A stretch of 64,000 nt of DNA, from positions 10,286,372 to 10,350,371 of the forward strand of contig OU964930.1 in NCBI GenBank assembly GCA_918807975.1, given 5' to 3'. Numbering within the stretch: position 1 is the first letter of the stretch; each line of letters opens with the position of its first letter. This DNA comes from Aplidium turbinatum. Lineage: Eukaryota > Chordata > Ascidiacea > Aplousobranchia > Polyclinidae. Shown piece after piece: positions 38,001-50,000 of this stretch. A program made the translations under genes and the position numbers. Below the pieces are notes generated by a model. It made no database searches, was not told the origin of the DNA, and worked only from the letters and a program-made list of their open reading frames with translations.

Positions 38001-41000
38001 AAGTGTTAACAATTTCTAATAAACAAAATACTGGCAATGGAACATATCAATCATATCGGTCACGACGCGGTAATACCATCGTACAAAATTTTGACTGTTT
38101 GAACTTTGCCGCCCGGTACCGCGCAGATAAAACCAAAACTGTAGAAATTATTAATTTCCATTCAGATTGGGTCATCTGGTAACATTATTGTTTTTCCCCA
38201 TTTTTATTTTTTATCTGGCAACATTACTTGTTCTGTCAACCCATAGACATCTTATTAAGATGTCTGTGTGTCAACCAAGGTGAACCCATTGTAATTGTAA
38301 ACAAAAGCAGTGTAAAGCGTTTTGAGGATCAGGTGTTCAATTATTTTTATTCAACATTATTTCATTCCAAGGCAAAGCTTTCATTATTTTATGCAGGCAT
38401 CCAAGTTAATTAAAGTTTTTAGGGTATGGTAGCCTAGGTTAGTGGCAAGAATAAACAGGTCCTTGTGTTAAGAATGATTTTTGTTTTGTACCGTACCGTA
38501 CAACATGTGATATGCCAGGCTTATAAGGTATTTGAAGATAAGAGCAATTTCATGTGCATAAATTCAGAAAAAGTAAATACAGAAGAACGTTTCTGCTAAA
38601 AGTACAGGACAGGTTTTTCCTGCTCGCAACATCACTAGTCAAGGATATTTATAATTATGGTATTGTATGTAAATGTTAAAAATGAAATGATAATTAAACT
38701 ATCTGAAATGCTATTTTGCTTACACCTAACAATTTTTTAAAACAAAACACTTTTATTGGTGAAAATAAATTGAATCTGTGAATTCACAAAGGGCCTAACC
38801 CCATTTTTTTTATTTTACTTTTTGTGCTTTCCGATTTCTTTCAATGAAAAGAAATTGAATATGTGAATTCAAAAAGGGCCCTCCAGTTTGTTTTTTTTTT
38901 ATTTCACTATTTGTGCTTTCCGATTTCTTTCAATGTCTTCTAAACTAAATGATACTTAAAAAAAACAGCCAAATTTTTCAAACGTATCGGTAAACACATA
39001 AAAAATACCCTATCATTTTTACATTGATTTTGAAATGGGCCCAGCTACAGCAATTGCAATCAATCAATCAATCAATCGTTTATTTATCAAAAAACAAAAC
39101 ACAAAAGTGACATAAAACAATAATACATACAATGTTTAGGTTTTGTTATTGATAGGGAGACAACGAAACGACCATACAGTCAACTAGTCAGTTGCCACCC
39201 TGGAAAGAATAATTTGAGTTATGAAACTAATTAACAATTTAACCAAATTAGTTACAATCAAAGCACTTCAACTTCTTTATAGTTTCTCCACAGAATCCTC
39301 ACTGAGTGAACTTTTTAGGTATGATGCTTCTTACCAGTATGTTTAAGCGTACAATCATTATCGAGTTTCACCACAAATGTAAATGACCAAAATAATCAAA
39401 ACAGTTGTGCCAAAAACACTTTGTGGCAATTGGGCCCTTTTTGAATTCATATATTCAATTGCATCAAACGTGTTATATGTTAAATACATTTCTGCAGATC
39501 ATGTTGCTAACGTTATCGCATTTTAACTTTGTTTTTAGAGATGTTTCATTGTAGTTAGGGTCCAAATTTGTGAGGGCCCAAATTTGAGATGTTTCAGTAT
39601 AATAAGGGCCTAAATCATCTTCTTAATGGACAAGTACGTGCAGTGAACTTTAGCAACTCAAAAAACACTTTACTGAAACGCAAAAATCTATTATTTGTGG
39701 GCCCCTGAAATGGTGGGCCCGGTGTCTGGGCCCCCTTTACACGGCACTGCTTGAAACCTATAAAAATATTGACGCCTACGGTACTAAGGTAAAAAAATTG
39801 GGGCCCCCAAAGCCAGGGGGCCTGAGGCCTGTGCCTCGTGTGCCTCATGGTTAATCGGGCCCTGCTGACACTGTGTCTAATCTTGGCTTTTCATAAGTTA
39901 CCACACCCCACAACATAATTTACAAATGCAACTTAAACCGCAAAATTGTTTTTCTAAAAAATAGAGTATTGTCATTTAACCACACATCTAGCCTATGCAA
40001 AAGTACAGTAGTCCACTGCGTTTTATGGTGAGCATTATAATATTTAAAGCTTTGCAAGAGAGTTTGCATTTTTGAACCATAGACAAGCAAAACAGAGTAA
40101 CCCTCGCGGGTTTAACAGAATGTATTACATACAATAAGTACAAAACAAAACGGCGGGACCCACCATATAATTTAATCGTAATCATTCTTGTATTATTTGT
40201 TCAGTTTGTGCTTTTCAGTCCAGAGTGTCGTTACAGTTATAGTGCAAAGTCAAATTTATCTTACGATTTTTCATTTTATGTATATTGTAGATTTAATTCC
40301 TGATGAGGACACACGTATGTGTCGAAAACGTTTGAGTCATTATGTTATATATTTTGTTTGTCTAACCCTAACCCGCTAAGGTTACTTTGTTGTGCTTGTC
40401 TATTATAAAATTTCAAGATGGTTTATGATTGCGCACACACACCACTGTACATGGCTGTAAACGTACCTCTTCTTTTCGAACATTCCAGTCAGACCGTCGT
40501 AAATATGGTTGATGGTCAAGTGTAGTTGTTGAGGAAGTTGGCATGTCCATTGCACTTTTAGGTCGAGTAGCAACTTCAGGTTTTTTGGATTCGGATGCAG
40601 CGACTTCTGGACCTGGAGTTCGATTTCTTGAGAACCTCGCAGACGATCGGGTGAAGTGATTATTATTTCTTTGAGGTTCATCTTTTGAAAAGCTGTAATG
40701 TTTCCTTCTATCTTGTGCTTTGGAAACAGTTTCCGAAGAAGAAATGGAACGAGGGGAGATATTTTCTTGGGGGACTTCAACACGTTTGTTCACTCTATTG
40801 CCACCAAGTGACGATAAAGAAGACTGACTTGTAGAATTCCCCAGGTGGCGCAAAGAGCTAGTGCTTCTCTTGTAAGACTCTTTGTTAAATTTATCCACAC
40901 TAGGCCTGATTAAAGTCTGCTTTGAAGTAGACCCTTCTTTTTCTTGTTTCTTACGCTCAATGTGTTGTAGAAGCTGCACTTTCCAATCATCAAGAGTTGG

Positions 41001-44000
41001 ATTTGTGCTGCTGTTGAGGCTGTGAGAAGAGTGTGATTGAGATATTTTCTTTGTTTCACTAAAGAAAGAAGCCTGACTAAGGTTTGAAGGAGGAGATAAA
41101 TATTTAGAATCCTTTCCAACATAAGGCACAAAGCCTTTGTCATCATTGACTGGCACATTGGCAGACCCATCCAATAGCAACTGCCCCAACTGCTCTTCCA
41201 AGCTAATTTTGGGAGTTTTATCAATATCACTTTTCCTGCCATCAGCTGAAGCTGCTTTTATTTTTTTCACTGAGCTTCTTGGAGCAAATCCCATTTTGCC
41301 AGTCTGGCGTGAAGAAACGGGTCGCTCTCTTGAAAGCCCAGCTTCACTAACCTTTGAGTTAGAGGTGGAAGAAGTACATTGACTGAAAGTCTCGGCCGGC
41401 TTCAACGTTTCTTTCCATTTCGAACGCGCTGGATTCTCTTTCAACACACGAGGAGCTTGATTGCCACGTGACTCTGTATTTGCATTGTTAGGAGTCCCGT
41501 GATCTACAGGAGAGTGGTGATGATGAGGAACAGGAGAAGTGATTCTTGGTATGCTAGATATCGATGACGAACTATGCCTCGACAAGCGCCTGTTTGTACT
41601 CGCGGAACTGCTTTGCTGCTGCATCATTTTTTCTGCTTTATCGCGAAAGTGTTTATGCTTTGTTGCAGCAAGAGCTTCTTCAAATTTCGACTTCCTGGTA
41701 TGCGATGAAACTCGCCTGGCAGGGAAAGCGTCCGCTTCGTTCGGACCTGATTTGCACGTGACGTCACGACTATCAGCAAACGCAGATTGGTCCACCATTG
41801 GTTGTGTTGAGTTAATAAGAATCCTAGAGGAAGATTTCGATACTTTTGCCGCGTCGTCTCTGCTAGGGTTTGGATTAAAGTCATTACTCGAAGCAGGTGA
41901 TCGGTAAACAAGTTTCGATTTTGCGGTTCTGTTTGACGTAAAGACAGTTGAAACTGGGGTATTTGGTGACTTTGTGAAAGACACAACTGTGGGACTCTGA
42001 GATACTCTACTCGCTGCATAGCTTTTGGAATATCTCGATGGTGTATTTTGCTTGTTTTCGTCAGGATTTAGCGGCATTGCCATAGCTTTGTCGAAGAATT
42101 TCTCAAATTTCTTAATATTGTCTGCAACCTTGTTGCTTCTGCTGGTTGCAGAGAGGGACCTTTCATTTTGCACTCGTGCCACGTGATAGTCGTGACTGTA
42201 GGTCACAGTTGTGGAGTCCACAGTGACACTGGGTGCGTATAGACTTCTTGTCATCCAAGAATTTTTAAGATCAATTTGAGAAGACACCGGTTTATCAGTG
42301 CTTTTAGTGAGACTGGCGGAAATGTTGAGTGAACGGTGTTTTTGCGTCAAGTTTTCCTCTTCAATTTTGTTTTCAGATTTTTCTGTCCCAACCAAGGCAA
42401 GCCAGCCACCTTTACCTCGACGTATAGAAGATGATTTGGTGTCATGGACATTCTTTGTCGGTGATAGAAACGAGACAATAGAAGCAGGTGCTATCTCTAC
42501 GTCATTCTGCTCCTCAGCAACGTCAGGAATGGATTCCTGGCTCTCAATATCATACCCAACTCCAGAATCAAGATCCGTGACTGGAATACTCTCCCCCGAT
42601 GACACGGAGGAAGGTTTATCCTCTATCACATCTTCTGTGTCGTTTTCAGTCAATTTGTCTGTGTTGGTGACACCACCACTAATATCTTTAGTTGCTTCTG
42701 ATTTAGCCTCATTTTCACAAAACTCAAATTCATTGGATTGGTGTCTTCTGAGAACTATGTTTCGTGTTTTCAGTTTGGAGTCTGTTTCAATGACACGGAT
42801 TTCTAAACCATCGCTAGGGAGCTTTTTTTTAAAACTGATTTTGTCTGTCTTGTTAGTATTTTCATTTTCATCCACACTGGTGGAATTTGGGCCCGTGTCA
42901 TGGATGATGGAAGCTACTTGTTCATCATGAATCGGTGGAACTTCTTTTGTGCATGACTTCTGCACGCTTTCTGGAATATTCTTGTTTTCAGATGCTGTTG
43001 AGCTACCTGGTTTATCATGAACAGTCTTCGAAAATATTTCAGGAACATGCTCTTGTTGCTTTTTCGACGTGACGTCACGGTTACGCTTCGTTAACTGTTC
43101 CAGTCGATCGAGCAAAACACTTGCGTTATTGAACGAATTATTTGTAATAGAACTAGCATTTGATACATTTAACATTTCAGGACTTTGAGGTATGAAAGAT
43201 TGGTGATTTTCTGCACGTTCTGTTGAAAGTGCTTTAGCTTCATGATTCCTTTGAAAATTGTGCGGGGAAGTAGTTGGAGGCAGTGATTGTTTGGAAAAGG
43301 AGTTGAGCGAAATCGAAAGGTTTGGACTATCGGTGGATCCACTGGTCAAGTTTGAATTGTTGTGAGCCGTTTCCACAGGAACGTCTTCGCTTGGAGACGA
43401 ATCATCGTCTTTTTCTGTTAAACTTGTGGGCAAGTCAGAATGAGGCGACCAACTTCGCATCCCCCTCCCACCAACAGGAAGAAAATTGTCCAGTTTCTCT
43501 TGGCCTTCATAATCAATATCCGTCTTCTTTGATGGCTTCTGGGAGGTGCTCCCTTGTTTCAACTGCAACAGTTCTCCAGGAAACCCATTTTCAGAAGAAT
43601 TTTTTACATCATCAACATCATTTTGTCTTCTAGAAACGACTCGAACAGTTTCTATCATCGGTGTCTCATCGGACTTGACGCTAATGGTGTTTATTTTTGC
43701 GGAATCCGACCATACAGATAAATTACTGGATTCCTGTGTTGCAGAAACCATTGCCATGTGCTGGTCCATCGTGACTTCATCGCTGCTCTTTTCAGTCGAC
43801 GAGAAACCTGTTGAAGACAAAATGATTAGGAGCAAAATAAATGAAACGCCTGGTCAATCTAATCATAAACTAAAGATCCCAAACTATACAGTATACGCTA
43901 AACTCATGTTAAACCTATCGAAAACTACACTGTTTTTATCTTTAGTGCTATTGAGTAGCACTTTGCATAACACAATTTAATGGCGCTGATGAATACAGTT

Positions 44001-47000
44001 TAATATTTGAAACGTTTGCTGAACATAAGTTTAGTGTCTACATTTTGGGTTTTTCGATTTTGAACAAAATCATCAGTACAAAAGTAATTGCAATGCGTTT
44101 CTTCGTTATTTGCCAGGCCTGTTCCAAGCTTCGGATCCCAAGAGCACTGGTTTACGTCGATCGCAAAACAGAAATGTTTTTCTCGGTACATCGTTGCCTC
44201 AGTTATCATCAAAATCAGATTTTTTAAAATTCCTTTTGTATTCATTAAATGCAAACCTACATACACCGACCACAGTTCGCCTTTGTTTTTATTATAATTT
44301 TTATAACGGAAAATAACTCGACCCCAGCACCAATAATGTGCCCGGTCCCCCAAAACAAGCCACCTCTAAAAACAAGAATACTAGCACTAGACATTACCTT
44401 AAACGAAAAATACTGATTTCAAGGGCACAATTACAAGAAAAGCAAAATTCGTCTCAAAAAAGAAAAAACGGATGCAAACACAATGTAGCAAACAATACAT
44501 AGTAAACAATCATAACATAGTCAACATAGCAAACAATAAACAGTTTTCTCTCTATTCTTGACCCCTGGAGACGTTCAAATTATCTTAAAATTATTCCGGG
44601 CTTGAATCCAAAAGTAAACCAAGGGCCGTCTTGTCAACAATAGTTATAATAATAACTGAGCAAACAAGTGCAACAGTCGGCGGTGTGTGATAGCAAAATG
44701 TAAGTGAAAAACTCTAACCTTCGCTTTCAGTGGAATCTGCAAAGGAACGTTTGCTGCTCTTCACACCATTGGTTTCTCCATCTGACAACCTGTTTCATAA
44801 ACCATAATAAATAAATAAATCCTTATCGACAGGCAACTTAAAACAATTGTATTTGCATTTTGCTTAAAATTTGCCGCAGGTCTGTATTCTATGTCAGAAA
44901 CCAATAAAGTGAAAAAGGAAAAATGTATAATATGCAAGAATGATCGATTTTTCTAGTATGAAAATGCAACAAGAAAAATCAATGAAAATTTCTAGCTATC
45001 TTGTTATTGCAAATCAGTTATGTCATATGAAAGTGAAAGTTGGACCTACAACAAAGAAATTCAAAAAAAAAATTAATGTTTTTCAACTCTGGTGCTACAG
45101 AAGAATATTAAAAATATCAGATAAAAAACACATTTCAAACGAGCAATTAGAAAAATAATTGGAGTGCAAGATAGATGGGCAAACGATTTAGTAAAACAAA
45201 AGATGAAATTCGCGGGACATATTTTGAGAGGATCGGCAGGACAGCTACATCAATTGGTTATGGAAGGTATGGTAACAGGAAAAAGGTGGAAGGGAAGAAG
45301 GAGACGAACTTGGGGAGATGATGTAAAACAGTAGGCTGACTTGTCAAGCATCGAAGAAGCAAAAAAGGTAGCAGAAGAACGTGTCAAGTGGAAGCAAATG
45401 ACAGTCAACCTTCGTCTAAGAGACGGCAAATGATGATAATGTAAACTTTGAATCGGTTAAAATTTATTATAGCATTTGTTTGTCCCGCACTGAAGCACCA
45501 AAGTAAAAAAATCAACAAATGGTTTCCTCACTTTAACCTGAGTCAATATGTTGGAGCTCAGATATTAGCTGATGATAATATTTTCATTCAACCAAAACTC
45601 TCCGTTTCTTTGAAAAGTTTTAATTTCAACATTCATTCATTGCAGAAGTGAAGGTAAACATTAAGGCGATCACCTGTCGTAAGTTTGATCATTGAAAAGT
45701 GCATCTTCGTCGTCTGACTGATACATTTCCACTTGAACATCGTTGCTGTACGTAATTGCGTCAAGATCAAAAACGACGTGAGTCTTGCCACGTTCACGTT
45801 GTGCGTAAGCTTCTAAATCGTCGTCATCTGCTGCGTCATTTGCGTACGACTCTTCGTCGTTATCGTCAACAGAGCCAAGAACTTGGCGCACTCGACTTAA
45901 ACCTAGAAGTAAAAGTAGTTTAATATCTAAGAAAACTCCGGTAAATGCATTATACAAAGGGATGGCCGATCATACCCGAAAAGCTTATAAATAAAACAAC
46001 AAAACAAATGATCAAAACTTCTATAAGTTACAATGTAGTTTGATCCTTTGCTGAAGCTCTGCTTTTTATCTTAAATCTGGCCTACTAGTTTTTCAATTAA
46101 AGACAAGCCACTAAGGCACATAAGCCGAATTTCTATACGGCATTACACAGGGATCATAATATCCCAAGGTCCCAGAAAGCAAATCAGTCGTTTTTTACAT
46201 TGATTCAACGTTTACATTGATTGTATTGATTGTCTACATTGAACGTCTGCAGACGTTGATTAAATGTAAAAAACGACTGATTTGCTGTCTAGGCTTTCAC
46301 CCCATGTAGTCACCTTCTCCATTTTGAGGAAGAAGAACATTTGTCAAAACTTTGCGACCGTTTTCAAGTTTGGTGCTCAAAGGAACATTTGCTTTGGATT
46401 GGTTCATGCTGATCCACAACGCATCCAAGCCCGCCAGCTTTCTCACGGAGAACGGGAGGTAAGGTATGCTGCAATACATTATGTTCAAAGCACTTCACAA
46501 GAACACAACTTCATTTAAGATATAGCAACAGGAATCAAAAAGCTTCCTGCGGTTAATGACCATGAAAATATACAAGACGTTTCAAAGAATTGATATCATA
46601 CTGCATAAAAATGATGTTAGTTTGACACACTCCGTGCGGTATCAGGTCCATTGCTTCTTTGATTAAACTTCAAGTATTGTGCACCTCAGCAACCAATAGT
46701 TGCCATTTTGCATCTAGTGACATTAAAACGACATGAAAATGGCAGCCTTTCTCAACTAAGGTATTCTTGGGTCCAGAGTCTATATCTTATACTATTCCAA
46801 AACAAAGTTGTTAACATGGATTGTGGGACTTTCATCTCCTTGATCACATCTTATTTCATCATAATAGGAAATAAAGCTTTTTATGATAAAAAGCTTCTCA
46901 CGCATTGACAAATATAATTATGTGTCGTTTGACAGTCTGAGTTCTTTGCACTAGTCAAGTGTAAACTAAGTCTACAGTAGGCTATTGAAGATATACGGTC

Positions 47001-50000
47001 GTGGCATACTCTAACCGTTTAACGTCTAACAAATACGCTTCAATCTGACATAAAAACACTCGTCGTGAAGAAATTCAGTTTGAAGTTGCAGGAGTAAGTT
47101 TTTAAGTACCGATTTTGGCAAATGTTGAGCACCCTCAAGTTTGAAAGATCACCGATGGAGTCGGGAAGGATTTCAATATGGTTTCTGCTCAGTTGAAGAA
47201 TCTTCAATTTCAAGCACATGCCAAGTTCTTGAGGAATGCTTCCAAGGTTATTGTCATCCAACAACAACGTGGTGAGATTTCTGCAAAAGCAAAGGCGAAG
47301 AATACCAGAAATGTTACGGAATGTAAATGCGCTATGGTAGTAGCAGGCCACACTAAAGAAAATTGAACATTATCGAACGTAGAACTAGAAACGTTATGGG
47401 ACTTAAAGCTCCGCTTTTCCGGCCACATTAAAAGGGTCAATTCTCAATTCAACATTTTTTTATGTCTCGCTGCAACTTCTTTAAAATCTTGAATTACTTT
47501 GAAACTGATCTTACCTCTTCTTTATAACCTACAAACAGTACAATATTTTGCAAATTACAAAAAACGTAACCCTTCTAGTGTGGTGGATAAGCCAAAAGCA
47601 GATGCAGTTTCGCATCCCCTGATCTATAATCTCTCCGGAAAACGCAATAAAAATTGAAACTTTATGGGTTAATTTTCCAATAATCATCTTTAAAATTCGA
47701 TCCCAGTGCAGGAAGATTTCCCTTCAGCAACAAGTTATTAAAGCACAGCTTGCTCACAATAAACAAAATTGGTGGATTGCAGCGATAAGTGCATTCTTCC
47801 AAACCTTGAAAACTACCTTTTGTATCGGGCTCAGGCTAGTGTAGAAGCTCCAGCTAGCAAAATTAATTTCATTTACATGGATTCAACGGTTATAATCGTG
47901 AAATTGATGTAAAAGAAACCTATTTTGTTATCTAGGACTGTATGCTGTAATATCCACTTTGGTTTCGCCTGTCGCAAAATTGCTCATGATTGTCCGTTAT
48001 GAAGAAACTCGATACCTTCAAGTTCTCAAAGTCATAAGTGCTTTTTGTACCACTGCACTTGAAACTTACAAAAAAAACGTTCAACTTGGATCTTTCAACG
48101 TTAGTTGCGGCAAATTAACAAAAACATTTTTGTGACATTCAAAGCTAAAAATATAGCAGGTGACACTTTAAACGTAATGAAATGACACTTGATTTTTAAT
48201 TCATAGCTTTTGAATAATTAATACCAAATATTTAATTTAACGAAGTGATACTAAATGAAAACTCAACCTACTCTTGAATCAACTTAACAACCAATTTCCA
48301 AACTATTCGCTCTATCAAGCACAAAAGCTAAAGCTAAGCTTAAAAAAGATTTCACTTTGTACGTTTTCTGTTCTTACAAAAATCCTGTTAGTTTGTTGTT
48401 ACAACACGCATGTTGTGTGTTCACTCTGTTCCTTATGCTTAAAAGTGTGATATGTTTAGTTGTTTACTGGTTGAAGTAAGCTAAACGATCAACAAGTGTT
48501 GTAAAAGAAAATCTGCATATATTACGACGTTTGGTCAATGAGACACGACTAGCTTTTTCAAGAAGCTAGATCACCCTGTCTATTATGGTAGAGCACGGAG
48601 TCGCGTTGCTGCATACAATTAGATGTTAATTGTGGCCACATTGATGTAGATGTTTTGATATCTGGCTTTTCATAAATGCAAAATCAGTAAACACCTAAAC
48701 TATAAAAAGTTTCACTACTTCTTGCCCGCCCTCCTGTTCACTGAATGCATTAAATTAAATCAAACTCAACCTAGCTGGGAAAATAATAATATCATCATAC
48801 TTTTACATAAAACAGAAGATCAAAAAACTTAAAAAATTACTGTCCGATTAGCCAACTTCTGATACGATAGTTTAAAAGCTTTTCACCGGAGTAATTAATA
48901 CCAGAATTACTAAAAATTGTAGACTATCAATAACCTGAAGAACAAGCTGGCTTTAGAAAAGATTTTTCAACCATCGAATCATATGCATACTATCAATCAA
49001 CTAATCGAGAAAACAAATGACTACAATCTTCCACTCTGCCTAGGACTTTCTCTCTCTCTCTGTAGGTATCATGGCTGATACAGCCCTCGGTGTACAACTA
49101 TACAATGATGTTCTAGTTTGATAGAACTAGTGCGTCTTGCCGAATTTTAGTAGGGTTTTTGATATTGGACTAGTAGATTATAAAAAAAACGTTTGACTCT
49201 ATTGAAACATCAGCTGCCACCTCATCTTGGAAAAACAAGGAGTTGATCAACCATACGCCAAGCTTTTGAAGAAAATTTTCATAAAAAACACATCCATGGT
49301 TCGATTACATGAAAGTTCCGAATAATTTCTAATTCAAAAAGGAGTACGCCAAGGTGACACAATATCTTCAGCAGCTCAGGAAGAAATTATTAAACAACTT
49401 AATTGGGAAGAAAAAGGAATCAAAATAGACGGTGAATACAGGTGCATCAATCATCTGCGTTTTGCTGACAACACAATTCTTATATCTAAACAGCCAAATC
49501 AACTTCAAACAATGCTAATCGGACATAACATGGAAAGCAAAAAGGTCGGTTTTCAAATGATCATGAACAAAAAAAAAGTCCATAATGCCAACATTCAACA
49601 CTGCGGTCAAAACACAACTCTTTTCCAGTGTGTATGGTTTCCCGGCACAGTACAGTATTGCTAGCCAATTCAGCAGCCACTTTCAGCAAGTCATTGTTTT
49701 TTTTCTCAAGAATTGGATCTGCTGTATACTTAGCTTGGCTTGGATGAGCCGTTTGCGACCAGAGATGGGCAAGATCACCAGTATTGGTGATCTTGAAGAT
49801 CAAGATCAAGATCACCAAGAATAGGTGATCTTGAAGATCAAGATCAAGATCACTAAACTATGTGATCTTGAAGATCAAGGTCAAGATCGTGATCTTGAAG
49901 ATCAAGATCACTTTCAAGATCACTTTTTGTGTACTTGAAAAAAAAATGAAGTTTTTGATCAATGATGTTGCAAAAAATAATTAGCCTACTAAGTTATTAG

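Larger units (their letters stand above)
32852..39864. mobile_element. Outer hAT element of a nested cluster
   Basis: Ends CAGGGCCTGATTAAGG and (inverted) CAGGGCCCGATTAACC, with CTGACACT duplicated exactly at 32844-32851 and 39865-39872. Of its 7013 bp only about 0.5 kb is its own sequence (32852-33050, 37619-37776, 39750-39864). The rest is a SINE, two further hAT elements and a TA-flanked element inserted inside. It lies in the 8.3-kb LAP intron. No transposase was recognised. Confidence 0.85.

Noticed and set aside
40363-40378. Telomere-like CTAACCCTAACCC (also near 53240)
   Set aside because: Only about two units each; too short to be an interstitial telomere tract.
44000-44353. Minus-strand frame of 117 codons in the LAP intron
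   Set aside because: No splice sites in phase with neighbouring exons and no similarity to a known protein.
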